DNA from: Labrenzia sp. VG12
GTDB taxonomy: Bacteria; Pseudomonadota; Alphaproteobacteria; Rhizobiales; Stappiaceae
DNA: 64,000 bases
Direction: 5' to 3'
Assembly (NCBI RefSeq): GCF_002237595.1
Contig: NZ_CP022529.1
Span: forward strand, 5,176,001-5,240,000
A program made the position numbers and the translations under genes. Within the stretch, counting starts at the first letter, position 1, and each line of letters begins with the position of its first letter. This document shows, in pieces, positions 16,741-25,745 of this stretch. The notes below the pieces were generated by a model. The model saw nothing but the letters and a program-made list of their open reading frames with translations, made no database searches and was not told where the DNA came from.

Positions 16741-18546
16741 TTATTTTGACGTCAGGTGCCAGACCCCGTCCCAGTTTTCCGGAGCGCCCTGAGCTTCGAT
16801 CAGCTGCAGGCGGTTCAGGAAAACGCGCGCAATCTGATCGTCGGGATGTTGCCGGAGGATGGTCTCGAACAGGGTGCGGGCGTCGGTCCACCTGGCCTCG
16901 GCAAAGGCGTGCAGCGCCTCTTCCGAACCGGCCTGCAAAGCGGCCAGTTCTTCGGTCATGTCTTTTTCGCGGGCCAGCGCCGTATAGACGCTGGTCGGTT
17001 CGGTCTTGCCCTTCACCTGGATCTTGTCGACGGCCCGGAATTCGATCCCGGAGGCCGTATCACGCGTGCGCTGGCACACCAGCAGCTGGGTGCCGTAGAC
17101 CTTGTTGGCCCCTTCAAGCCGCGCGCCAAGGTTCACGGTGTCACCCATGATCGTGTAATTCTTGGTTTTCTCCGACCCGATCGACCCGATGACGGCGTCG
17201 CCGGTGGCAATGCCGATCCTCTGTTTGAGCTGGGGCAGGTTTTTCTGCAGTCCCGTGAGGTCCGGCAATTCGTGCTGGAATTCGCGCATGTGCTCGATAT
17301 TGCGCAGGGCGCTTTCGACCGCCAGGGTGGCCTGGCCGCCATCGTCGCAAAAGGGCTGCGCCCAGAACGCCATGATCGCATCGCCGATATATTTGTCGAT
17401 CACGCCCTGGCGATCCGTGATCTCGGACGACATCAGGTCCAGGTAGCGGTTCAGCACACGCACCAGCCCGGCCGGCGTGAACTGCTCTGAAATCGTGGTG
17501 AAATCGGCCAGGTCGGAAAAATAGGCGGTGACCACCTTCTTCTCGCCGGCTGTCGCATCCGCATGGTCGGCAATCAGGCCGGAGACGACACGAGGGTCGA
17601 GATATTGGCCAAACGTGTCCTTGATCTTCTGCGTGGAACGCAACCCTTCCACCATCGTGTTGAAGCTCCGGGTCAGGGTGCCGATCTCATCGCTTGAGCG
17701 CGGCTGCAGCTGAACGGCAAAATCACCTTCTTCCACGCGCCTTGCTCCGCTGGTCAGAGCTTTCATGGGGCGCAGAATGCCGGCGATGACCAGTGACGAC
17801 AAAAGCAGTGCCAGAGCGCCGCTGGCGGCGGTCGCCGCGATGCTGGCATAAAGCGCCTGCTGTTCGTGCAGGGCGGCCGTTTCGATCGATTGGTCCGTGA
17901 AGCGGGTGACATGTTCGCGCAGCTGGTCAAGGCGGGCGGACAGCTTGGTTTCCTCTTCCTCCAGCTGCGTCTCCAGCCGTTCCCTTGTCGCCGCCGGAAT
18001 ATCCACCGACTGCACGAGATGCAGCGCATGGGCATGGAAATTGTCGTGCTGGGTCTCGATCGCGACCAGGGTCGGGTACAGAGCCGCAAGTTCTAGCCGG
18101 TCGTGTACCGAGGTGGCGGCATCTTGCGCGGCAGCTACCCGCTCTTCGGCTGATTTCAGCAGTTCTGACACTTTGCGCGCATGTTCTTCAAACGCCAGAA
18201 GATCCTGCTCCAGACGTTCCTCCAGGCGCTTTATCCGGGCCTGAAGCGCCGGATGGTCCTGAAGCAGCGCGTCGATTTCTTCCGGGCTCTTGTCGTAGCT
18301 GAGCACTTCAAGCCGGTCTGCACGCAGCTCAGCCAGGTATTTTTCCGCGCGCTCCAGGTCGAGTTCCTCTTCAAGCGCGATCACCTCGACCTGGGTAACC
18401 TCATGCCGGAGCGGTGAATAGACGTTCGAGATCAGGTGCAGTTCCTTGTTGATCTCGAAAATCTTGAAGATCGAGAAGGCGGCGGCTGCTGCCATGACAA
18501 AAAAGACGATCAGGGAAATCCCGAAAATCTTCCAGGCGATGCGCAT
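16741..18546 (-). CDS. Membrane adenylate/guanylate cyclase with HAMP domain (class III)
   Basis: The 601-residue protein makes a cyclic nucleotide from ATP or GTP. A first membrane helix (residues 9-30) precedes a periplasmic part predicted as long helices (60-220, rich in Glu, Leu and Arg). A second helix spans about 236-257, followed by a HAMP domain (258-310) and a class III cyclase domain (335-510). Metal aspartates are visible in FSDLADFT (D345) and YIGDAIMAFW (D389). The purine-selecting Lys is in VIDKYIGD (K385), and transition-state Asn/Arg are in GDTVNLGARLEG (N472, R476), which favours adenylate cyclase. A TPR-like tail of about 90 residues follows. It is downstream of the epimerase gene with a 40-base gap. 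Confidence 0.92.
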   Translation of the reverse strand: MRIAWKIFGISLIVFFVMAAAAAFSIFKIFEINKELHLISNVYSPLRHEVTQVEVIALEEELDLERAEKYLAELRADRLEVLSYDKSPEEIDALLQDHPALQARIKRLEERLEQDLLAFEEHARKVSELLKSAEERVAAAQDAATSVHDRLELAALYPTLVAIETQHDNFHAHALHLVQSVDIPAATRERLETQLEEEETKLSARLDQLREHVTRFTDQSIETAALHEQQALYASIAATAASGALALLLSSLVIAGILRPMKALTSGARRVEEGDFAVQLQPRSSDEIGTLTRSFNTMVEGLRSTQKIKDTFGQYLDPRVVSGLIADHADATAGEKKVVTAYFSDLADFTTISEQFTPAGLVRVLNRYLDLMSSEITDRQGVIDKYIGDAIMAFWAQPFCDDGGQATLAVESALRNIEHMREFQHELPDLTGLQKNLPQLKQRIGIATGDAVIGSIGSEKTKNYTIMGDTVNLGARLEGANKVYGTQLLVCQRTRDTASGIEFRAVDKIQVKGKTEPTSVYTALAREKDMTEELAALQAGSEEALHAFAEARWTDARTLFETILRQHPDDQIARVFLNRLQLIEAQGAPENWDGVWHLTSK

Positions 18547-18586
18547 GAGACCGTCTTCCTCGAGCCGGGGGTGCTGACAAAACTAC

Positions 18587-19444
18587 CTAAATATAGGAGA
18601 GCAGATCCTGCAGCGCGACCCGGTAATTCGGAAAGCGGAAGGTGTAACCGAGCTCGTCCTTGACGCGCCTGTTCGAAACGCGCTTGTTCTCGCCGTAAAA
18701 GGAGCGGGCCATCGGCGTCAGGTCGGCTGTCTCGAACGGGATTTCGGGCGGCGGCTCGACGCCAAGGAGGTCCGCTGCAAAGGCGACCACGTCCTGAGGT
18801 GGTGCGGGCTCATCGTCGGTAACATTGAAGATGCGGGTGGTCGGGCTGGACATGGCAGCGCTCACCGCTCCGGCGATATCGGAAACATGAATGCGGTTGA
18901 ACACCTGGCCGGGTTTCACCAGCCGGCGGGCCTTGCCCTTCTTGAAGTTCTCAAAGGCATTGCGGCCCGGACCGTAAATGCCCGACAGGCGGAAGATCTG
19001 CACTGGAATATCTGTCGAAGCCGCAAAGTCCAGCCAGGCCGTTTCCGCCGCAACCCGCTGAACGGACCGCTTGGAGACCGGCCTGCAGTCCGTGTCCTCG
19101 TCAACCCAGGCGCCATCATGATTGCCATAGACGCCGACGGTGGACAGGTAACCGATCCATTGTGGCTTGGCGGCCGCCAGATCGTCGCCGTGATGAAGCA
19201 GAACCGGATCACCGGCCTCGTTCGGGGCAATCGAGACCAGGATATGGGTCGCGGCTTCAAGCGCCTCGGCAATGCCGGCCCCCTTGGTGGTGCCATCAAA
19301 CAGGAACGGCTCGACACCCATGTCTTTCAGGGCCTCGGCCTTCTCCGCGGATCGTGTCGTTCCGCCGACCCAGTCGAACTGCTCTCTGACTTCTTCGATA
19401 AAGGCCCTGGAGGAAAAACCGGCACCAAACACAAACAGTTTCAA
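18587..19444 (-). CDS. NAD-dependent epimerase/dehydratase-family protein (YeeZ-like)
   Basis: The 285-residue protein opens MKLFVFGAGFSSRAFIEEV, a glycine-rich dinucleotide loop of the GxGxxS type seen in YeeZ-like extended SDR proteins. It contains STVGVYG and the active-site-region IFRLSGIYGPGRN. The typical YxxxK of extended SDRs is not obvious, so catalysis is uncertain. The start appears to be TTG 19444, three bases after the stop codon of the RNA methyltransferase gene, with GGAG inside that gene serving as ribosome binding site. The two genes are very likely one transcript. Confidence 0.82.
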   Translation of the reverse strand: MKLFVFGAGFSSRAFIEEVREQFDWVGGTTRSAEKAEALKDMGVEPFLFDGTTKGAGIAEALEAATHILVSIAPNEAGDPVLLHHGDDLAAAKPQWIGYLSTVGVYGNHDGAWVDEDTDCRPVSKRSVQRVAAETAWLDFAASTDIPVQIFRLSGIYGPGRNAFENFKKGKARRLVKPGQVFNRIHVSDIAGAVSAAMSSPTTRIFNVTDDEPAPPQDVVAFAADLLGVEPPPEIPFETADLTPMARSFYGENKRVSNRRVKDELGYTFRFPNYRVALQDLLSYI

Positions 19445-19447
19445 GGC

Positions 19448-20275
19448 TCAAAGCTCCAGATGCTTGCGGCGGATTTCGTATAGCGCGATGCCGGTGGCGA
19501 CCGCCAGATTGAGGCTGTCTGCCTGGCCGACCTGGGGAATGCGGATCAGCGTGCCGCAGGCCGCCGCCATGTCGTCCTCCAGGCCCTTTTGTTCGTTGCC
19601 CATGACCAGAAGAACCGGATCGGTATAGTCCGGTGTGCGGTAGTCGACGGATCCCTTCAGATGGGTTGCAGCGACCGTGCCCGGCCATTTGCCGGCCAGC
19701 GTCTTGAACTCGTCCTTGCTGAGTTTTGCCAGCGGCACATGAAACAGCGACCCCATGGTGGCACGCACGGCCTCAACGGCAAACGGATCGGTGCAATCGC
19801 CGACCAGCATGACGCCGGTGCCGCCAACGGCATCGACGGTGCGGATGATGGTGCCGAGATTGCCCGGATCACGCACCCGGTCGAGCGCCACCCAGAGCGT
19901 CGTGCCTGCGGGCTGGATATCCCTGGCTTCGAGGATCTGCTGCTCGTAGACGCCGACAACCATCTGCGGATTGTCCTTGCGGGTCATGGCCGACATGACT
20001 GCGGTCGAGACTTCCAGGATCAGCGCGCCGCGCGCCTTTGCCGTGGCGGCCGCCTTCTGGGCAACCGGATTGTCTCGCGCCTCCGGACCAAGGGCGAGGT
20101 AACGCACACCCCAGCCGGCGTCCAGTGCATCGGTCGCCAGTTTCAGGCCTTCTGCGACGAACAGTCCTGACTGGCTGCGGTGCTTGCGCTGCGCGACCAG
20201 CCCCTTGATTTCCTTGACGATCGGATTGGAGTGGCTGGTGATCTGCTTCACCGCGCCGGTGCGCTGTTGCGGCAT
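19448..20275 (-). CDS. TrmH/SpoU-family RNA 2'-O-methyltransferase
   Basis: The 275-residue protein begins with an L30e-like substrate-binding part (ITSHSNPIVKEIKGLVAQRKHRSQSGLFVAEGLK, residues 10-45). The SPOUT knot motifs follow: DRVRDPGNLGTIIRTVDAVGG, then VLLVMGNEQKGL and IPQVGQADSLNLAVATGIALYEIRR. These are the three conserved motifs of SpoU methyltransferases acting on rRNA or tRNA. The exact target is not deducible. The start ATG 20275 has GGAG six bases upstream. It leads a group with the epimerase-like gene. Confidence 0.93.
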   Translation of the reverse strand: MPQQRTGAVKQITSHSNPIVKEIKGLVAQRKHRSQSGLFVAEGLKLATDALDAGWGVRYLALGPEARDNPVAQKAAATAKARGALILEVSTAVMSAMTRKDNPQMVVGVYEQQILEARDIQPAGTTLWVALDRVRDPGNLGTIIRTVDAVGGTGVMLVGDCTDPFAVEAVRATMGSLFHVPLAKLSKDEFKTLAGKWPGTVAATHLKGSVDYRTPDYTDPVLLVMGNEQKGLEDDMAAACGTLIRIPQVGQADSLNLAVATGIALYEIRRKHLEL

Positions 20276-20356
20276 TGGATGCTCCGGGCGCTCTCACGGG
20301 AGCCGGGATAAGGGGTCATACGTGTTTTGCTGGCTTAGGCGCTGGACAGGGCGGGG

Positions 20357-20986
20357 TCAAGAGCCTTGCGGTGCAGGACGTGGCGGCAGCAGCCGTTCGG
20401 ACGCCAGCAGGATCGACTGGTCGATATCGACCGGAAAGTCGGTAACGTCCAGCTTGCCGTCAATGGCGAGGAACGACAGGCCGTGGACCTGGGTCCAGAG
20501 CGGGAAGGACGCCCGCATCACCTCTTCGGTGATACCGTCCTCACCGAGATAGCGCGCCACTTCCTGCAACAGCACGCCATAGGAGTTGCGCCCGACACTC
20601 TTCAGTTCCTCGATCCGGCCTGCATGGGACTTGGTGCTGAACATCAGGCGAAACGTGTGCTGTTCGCGGATGGCGAATTGCACATAGGCCCGCCCGATGG
20701 CGGCAATGGATTCGACTGTGCCGCGCGGATAGCCGGAAGCGTTTTTTTCCATGTCTGCGCCAAGCCGGGCAAGCCCGTCCATCGCGACCTCGGTCAGGAG
20801 ATCCTCTTTCGACTTGAAGTGGCGGTAGGGGGCGGCGGTGCTGACACCAGCCAGACGGCAGGCGTCGGACATGGAAAAACCATCCGGTCCCTGTTCCTCG
20901 ATCAACTGGCGCGCGGCTGCGGTCAGCTGGCCGCGCAGGTTGCCGTGGTGATAGCCGCTCTTCTTCTGAACTTTGGGTTTGGTCAT
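20357..20986 (-). CDS. TetR-family repressor (WHG-type C-terminus)
   Basis: The 209-residue product has a TetR helix-turn-helix at residues 15-65 (GNLRGQLTAAARQLIEEQGPDGFSMSDACRLAGVSTAAPYRHFKSKEDLL). The ligand domain resembles the WHG-type TetR_C subfamily (LWTQVHGLSFLAIDG). I choose ATG 20986; an upstream in-frame start would add 25 residues that include the operator region. It is divergent from the RND efflux genes, and a palindromic operator lies between them, so it most likely represses the pump and itself. Confidence 0.9.
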   Translation of the reverse strand: MTKPKVQKKSGYHHGNLRGQLTAAARQLIEEQGPDGFSMSDACRLAGVSTAAPYRHFKSKEDLLTEVAMDGLARLGADMEKNASGYPRGTVESIAAIGRAYVQFAIREQHTFRLMFSTKSHAGRIEELKSVGRNSYGVLLQEVARYLGEDGITEEVMRASFPLWTQVHGLSFLAIDGKLDVTDFPVDIDQSILLASERLLPPRPAPQGS

Positions 20987-21035
20987 CGGTTGATCCGACT
21001 TTTTTGATGTGAGTCTCTTGCGAAAGTTAATTCTT

Positions 21036-21067
21036 CTAACATATGTTAGCAACAGTAACATAGTTAG
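21036..21067. promoter_or_regulatory. TetR operator of the RND efflux operon
   Basis: A perfect 14-base palindrome CTAACATATGTTAG (21036-21049) is followed after five bases by GTAACATAGTTAG (21055-21067), an imperfect version of the same motif. A TTGCGA at 21018, 17 bases upstream of ATATGT, suggests that the site overlaps a minus-10 region. Binding by the TetR protein encoded at 20357-20986 is inferred from position. Confidence 0.7.
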
Positions 21068-21137
21068 AGCCGTTTACATCGGGCATCGGTCCGGGCTCAT
21101 CGGCTATGGCAGCCAGACCAGGCGTGAGGGCACGGCA

Positions 21138-22346
21138 ATGCAGGACAACAAGACCGATCACGAAACCGGGACGAGCCGGAGTCCCCGACTGAAACGTCTC
21201 GGCAGAGGTCTGGTCAGCCTGACCAGTTTTTCCGTCAATGTCGGGCTGGCAGCGGCTGCCGTGATTGTCGGGGTGACCACCATCCAGATGCGGGCCGAAG
21301 AGAAGCCGCAGGTCGATACCTCGCCACTTGCTGAAGTTCAGGTCTTCATGCCGGACCGCCAAGGCGGATATGCGGTTCAAAGGACCTTCGCCGGACGGAT
21401 CGAACCCGCCCGCCAGACGGATCTTGCCTTTGAACTGTCCGGCACCGTGCTCGAGATCGCGGTCGATGAAGGCGATCCGGTCGCCCGGGGCGACGTCATC
21501 GCCCGGCTGGACACAAGGTCGCTGGAGGCGGAACGCCGCCGTCAACTGGCGAACCGGCTGGCAGTGGAAAGCGACCGGGAACTGGCGGAGCTGACGCTCA
21601 ACAGGCGGCAGAAGCTGCAAGAAGCCGGCCATGCCAGCACAGAGACACTGGACCGGGCGCGTCTGGCGCTGAACCGCCTCGATGCGACACTGTCGCAGAT
21701 CGACGCGGCGATCGAAACAATCGAGATCAGCCTCGACAAGTCGGTCTTGCGGGCTCCCTTTGCGGGACGGATCGGCGCGCGTGTACTCGATGAAGGAGCA
21801 ACCGTTTCCCCCGGACAGCCCGCCCTCACGCTTCTTGAGAGTGCACGGCCGCAGGTTCGCATCGGTCTGCCGCCACGGGTGGCCGCCCGGCTTGAACGAA
21901 ACCGGACCTTCGATATCCGCCTAGGCTCAAGAAGCTTGCAGGCCGTGTTTCTTGGACTGCGCCCCGACCTTCAGACACGCACACGCACCATTGAAGCCCT
22001 GTTCCAGGTTCAGGACGATACCAGGCTGCCGGGTTTCGGCGATCTTGCCGAGCTGACCCTGGAGGAATGGATCGAGGCCGACGGCTACTGGGTGCCGATG
22101 GCAGCGCTGAAAGAAGGGCCGCGCGGGCTCTGGACCGTACTTGCGATTGCTGACGCAGAAACGGAAACCGCGCCTTCGCAAGGCTCCGGTCTGGTGATCG
22201 TGCGGGAAGCGGTGGAAGTGCTCCAGACCGACGAGGCCCGTGCGTTTGTCCGCGGCACGATCACGGCCGGGACCCGCATTGTCGCCGGCGGCGTTCATCG
22301 GGTCGTTGCCGGCCAACATGTGCAACTGGCCGAGACCGGGAGCTGA
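21138..22346 (+). CDS. RND efflux periplasmic adaptor subunit (membrane fusion protein)
   Basis: The 402-residue protein links an inner-membrane RND pump to an outer-membrane channel. A hydrophobic N-terminal anchor (about residues 28-46, FSVNVGLAAAAVIVGVTTI) is followed by a lipoyl half (RQTDLAFELSGTVLEIAVDEGDPVARGDVIARLD). An alpha-helical hairpin (about 125-195) leads to the second lipoyl half (SVLRAPFAGRIGARVLDEGATVSPGQPALTL). I choose ATG 21138, with GAGGG nine bases upstream; an upstream in-frame ATG lies within the operator region. No outer-membrane channel gene is present nearby. Confidence 0.92.
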   Translation: MQDNKTDHETGTSRSPRLKRLGRGLVSLTSFSVNVGLAAAAVIVGVTTIQMRAEEKPQVDTSPLAEVQVFMPDRQGGYAVQRTFAGRIEPARQTDLAFELSGTVLEIAVDEGDPVARGDVIARLDTRSLEAERRRQLANRLAVESDRELAELTLNRRQKLQEAGHASTETLDRARLALNRLDATLSQIDAAIETIEISLDKSVLRAPFAGRIGARVLDEGATVSPGQPALTLLESARPQVRIGLPPRVAARLERNRTFDIRLGSRSLQAVFLGLRPDLQTRTRTIEALFQVQDDTRLPGFGDLAELTLEEWIEADGYWVPMAALKEGPRGLWTVLAIADAETETAPSQGSGLVIVREAVEVLQTDEARAFVRGTITAGTRIVAGGVHRVVAGQHVQLAETGS

Positions 22347-22349
22347 TCG

Positions 22350-25300
22350 ATGGCGACCCTGTTTTTCCGCCAGCCGCGGCTCGCGGCGCTGATGGTGCTG
22401 GTCATTCTGGCTGCCGGGTTCTCGGCCCTGATCGGGATCGGGCGCCAGGAAGACCCGACGATCACAAATATCTTCGCCAGCGTGACGACCGTTTATCCTG
22501 GTGCCGACCCGGCACGGGTAGAGGCGCTGGTCACGGAAAAGATCGAGGAACAGCTGCGCGAGGTGGAGGAAATCGATACGATTGAATCCACCTCCGCCTC
22601 TTCCATCTCCATCGTTCAGATCGAGCTTCTCGATACGCTTGGGGAAGATGTCATCGAACAGGCCTGGTCGGAGATCCGGGACAAGCTCTCCGATGCTGCC
22701 CGCGCGTTTCCGCCAGGGGCAGGGGAGCCGGAGTTCGACACCGAAGGGGCAGGTGCCTTTGCATCGATCAGCGCGCTCGTGCCGAAGCATGAAAGCGTGT
22801 CCGATGCCGTTCTGCTTCGTTACGCCGAAGCGCTTTCCGACACCTTGCGCAATGTGCCCGGCACGAAACAGGTCGAGATTTTCGGTGGCCTGGACGAAGA
22901 GATCCTGGTCCGGATCGATCCGGTCGTGCTGACGTCGCTGTCGCTGACGGCGGACCAGGTGTCAGGTGCGATCCGGAGAGCCGATGCCAAGGTGCAGGCC
23001 GGGCGGCTGCGCAACCCGAATCGGGAGCTGCTGGTCGAGGTCGATGGAGAGATCGAGGCGCTGGACCGCATCCGGCAAATCCCTCTGACGACGGCCGAAA
23101 CCGGTCTTGTGACCCGCGTCGGAGATGTTGCGACCGTCACCAAAGGGGTCCGGCAGCCGGCGGAGGAACTGGCGTTCGCGGACGGACGCACGGCCATTCT
23201 GGTTGCGGCAAAGATCGCCGACGGTCTGCAGGTCGATGCCTGGATGGACCGGGTTGAAGCGCGCATCGCAACCTTTGAAACCGAACTGCCTCATTCCATC
23301 GAACATCGGCTGGTCTTCGACCAGAGCACCTACACGATCGACCGGCTGTCGAATGTCGGTCTCAACATTGCCATCGGCATGGGGCTGGTGGTGATCGTGC
23401 TGCTGGTGACCATGGGGCTGCGCTCGGCGCTGATCGTTGCCATGGTCTTGCCCGTGGTGACTTTGGCGTCCTTTGCGACGATGAGCCTGATCGGGTTGCC
23501 CCTGCACCAGATGTCGCTGACCGGCATGATCGTCGCGCTCGGTCTGCTTGTCGATGCCGGCATCGTGATGACCGATGAAATCGGCCAGGCGCTTGGAAGC
23601 GGCTTGAGCCGCAGGGAAGCGGTCGGCAAGGCGGTGCGGCGCCTGTTTGCGCCCCTCCTGGCGTCCACGGTCACAACGGCTCTGTCCTTCATGCCGATGG
23701 TCCTGCTGCCGGGACCGCCTGGTGATTTCGTGGGGGCGATCGCCATCGCCGTGATCGTGATGCTGCTCTGGTCCTTCGTGGTGGCCATTACCCTGACGGC
23801 GGCCGTTGCCGGCTGGCTGTTGCCGGCCAGGAAGGTACATGACAAACGCACCGGGAGGCGTTTGCAGTCTCTCGTTTCCGTGCCCTTCCGCCTGTCGCTG
23901 AAACTGGCCATGCGCAATCCGGCGAGCGCCGTTGCCTATGCCCTTGTTCTGCCGGTGATCGGTTTTTTGAGCATGCCGACGCTGACGGCACAATTCTTTC
24001 CGGGGGTCGACCGGGATCAGTTTCACATCGAGGTGGAGCTGGCGGATGGCACCGCAATCTCGGAGACTTCTGAAACGGCCCTGGCCATTGATCGCTACCT
24101 TGCTGCGCAGGACGGGGTGGAGCAGGTCGCCTGGGTGGTCGGCAAAAGCGCGCCGGCCTTCTATTACAACATCGTCGGCAGCCGCGACCGGGCACCGGCC
24201 TTTGCCCAGGCCCTGGTGACAACGGCTTCGCCGGAGGCAACCGCCTTGCTCGTCCCGGAGCTGCAGTCGGATCTTGCCCGGCAGTTCCCGGAGGCACGGA
24301 TCCTGGTCCGGGACCTGGTGCAGGGGCCACCGGTCGATGCGCCGGTGGAGTTGCGGCTGGTCGGGCCGTCCCTGGACGTCTTGCGCGAGCGTGGTGACGC
24401 GTTGCGCCAGATCGCCAGCGGCATTGAGGAAGTGACGGTCGCGCGCACCACCCTTGATGGGGGGGCGCCGAAGCTGCGACTTGCCGTTAATGAGGACAAG
24501 GCGCGGCTGGTCGGACTGAGTCTTGAAGATGTGGCGCGCCAACTGGAAGCAACGCTGGAAGGGGCAACGGGGGGCAGCCTTGTCGAGGGCACCGAGGAAT
24601 TGCCGGTCCGTGTGCGCGTCGGGGAGGCGATCCGTGGTGACCTGTCCGCAATTGCCAGCCTGCCGCTGCTTCCGCCGTCCGAAGGCCGGGATCGCGCGAC
24701 CTATGAGGGCGTGCCCCTGTCGGCCATTGCCGATATCCGGCTGGAGCCCTCGAAAGGTGAGATCAACCGGCGCAACGGCGAGCGCACCAACACCGTGCAG
24801 GCATTCGTTCAATATGGTGTCCTGCCCGAGGAAGCCTTGAAGAAACTTCAGCACCGGATCGAGGAGACCGGCTTTGTGCTGCCCGAGGGATACCGCATCG
24901 AAACCGGTGGAGATTCCGATGCAAGGGGCGACACGCTCAAGAACCTGATCGGTTCCCTCGGCCTGATCGTGCCCTTGTCAATTGCCGCGGTTGTCCTGAC
25001 CTTCAACTCCTTCCGGCTCTCGGCCGTGACCTTTGTCGTCGCACTGCTGTCCGCAGGCCTGAGCATCCTGGCACTTGCCGTGTTCCAGTATCCCTTTGGC
25101 ATCAACGCCATTATCGGCGTGATCGGGTCGATTGGCGTCTCGATCAACGCCGCCATCATCATCCTGACGGGGATGCAGGCGGACACGGCAGCAGCTGCCG
25201 GAGATCGAAACGCCATGGTGGACGTGGTGATGCGCTCCAGCCGTCACATCATCTCCACCACGCTGACAACCTTCGGCGGCTTCCTGCCGCTGATCCTGGG

Positions 25301-25505
25301 CGGCGGCGGCTTCTGGCCGCCCTTTGCGATGTCGATCGCGGGCGGTGTGCTGCTGTCCACGGTGATCTCGTTCTATTTCGCCCCGCCCATGTTCGCGCTT
25401 GTCTATGCGCGGCGGATGAAGACCATAGAGGACATTGTCCAGGAGCCTGAAAGGCAAGAGAGGTGGAGCAACGACAATCTGGAAACGGCAGTGGCAGCAG
25501 AGTGA
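22350..25505 (+). CDS. RND-family efflux transporter permease
   Basis: The 1051-residue inner-membrane pump starts three bases after the adaptor gene. It shows the typical first helix (LAALMVLVILAAGFSALIGI) and two large periplasmic loops each followed by blocks of five or six helices. Conserved elements include the PGADPARVEALVTEKIEEQL region of the porter domain and IVALGLLVDAGIVMTDEIGQAL in helix 4, where the Asp residues fit the proton relay. The second half has the parallel VIGSIGVSINAAIIILTGMQ. The sequence resembles the AcrB/MexB-like HAE1 family or its metal-independent relatives; the substrate is unknown. Confidence 0.94.
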   Translation: MATLFFRQPRLAALMVLVILAAGFSALIGIGRQEDPTITNIFASVTTVYPGADPARVEALVTEKIEEQLREVEEIDTIESTSASSISIVQIELLDTLGEDVIEQAWSEIRDKLSDAARAFPPGAGEPEFDTEGAGAFASISALVPKHESVSDAVLLRYAEALSDTLRNVPGTKQVEIFGGLDEEILVRIDPVVLTSLSLTADQVSGAIRRADAKVQAGRLRNPNRELLVEVDGEIEALDRIRQIPLTTAETGLVTRVGDVATVTKGVRQPAEELAFADGRTAILVAAKIADGLQVDAWMDRVEARIATFETELPHSIEHRLVFDQSTYTIDRLSNVGLNIAIGMGLVVIVLLVTMGLRSALIVAMVLPVVTLASFATMSLIGLPLHQMSLTGMIVALGLLVDAGIVMTDEIGQALGSGLSRREAVGKAVRRLFAPLLASTVTTALSFMPMVLLPGPPGDFVGAIAIAVIVMLLWSFVVAITLTAAVAGWLLPARKVHDKRTGRRLQSLVSVPFRLSLKLAMRNPASAVAYALVLPVIGFLSMPTLTAQFFPGVDRDQFHIEVELADGTAISETSETALAIDRYLAAQDGVEQVAWVVGKSAPAFYYNIVGSRDRAPAFAQALVTTASPEATALLVPELQSDLARQFPEARILVRDLVQGPPVDAPVELRLVGPSLDVLRERGDALRQIASGIEEVTVARTTLDGGAPKLRLAVNEDKARLVGLSLEDVARQLEATLEGATGGSLVEGTEELPVRVRVGEAIRGDLSAIASLPLLPPSEGRDRATYEGVPLSAIADIRLEPSKGEINRRNGERTNTVQAFVQYGVLPEEALKKLQHRIEETGFVLPEGYRIETGGDSDARGDTLKNLIGSLGLIVPLSIAAVVLTFNSFRLSAVTFVVALLSAGLSILALAVFQYPFGINAIIGVIGSIGVSINAAIIILTGMQADTAAAAGDRNAMVDVVMRSSRHIISTTLTTFGGFLPLILGGGGFWPPFAMSIAGGVLLSTVISFYFAPPMFALVYARRMKTIEDIVQEPERQERWSNDNLETAVAAE

Positions 25506-25533
25506 GGTCTGAGTTTTCGGCCTCCCTTTTTCG

Positions 25534-25643
25534 CCGTCATTGCCGGACCTGATCCGGCAATCCATGCCATGGCTTCAGCTTCTACATGAACTTTGTAGCT
25601 TGAGACGCCTTGGCATGGATCCCATGGTCGAGCCATGGGATGA
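25534..25643. repeat. Paired inverted palindromic element, copy 4
   Basis: The left half is CGTCAT, arm TGCCGGA, loop CCTGA, arm TCCGGCA, then ATCCATGCC. The right half on the other strand is TTCAT, arm CCCATGG, loop CTCGA, arm CCATGGG, then ATCCATGCC. The CAT and ATCCATGCC flanks match copy 3, with different self-complementary arms. It lies between convergent genes, just past the RND permease stop codon. Confidence 0.72.
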
Positions 25644-25745
25644 AGCAGATCGGGGAAGATCCGGCGACCTCAAGGCTGGAGCAAAGCGTTCTTCAGGAAG
25701 AGGTCCGAAGAAGAGGGCGTCATTCAGAATAGGAGGGTCGAAACC

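Noticed and set aside
22962..24854. A 630-codon minus-strand frame across the RND permease
   Set aside because: It is a shadow of the permease; composition is His/Arg/Gln-rich without motifs.
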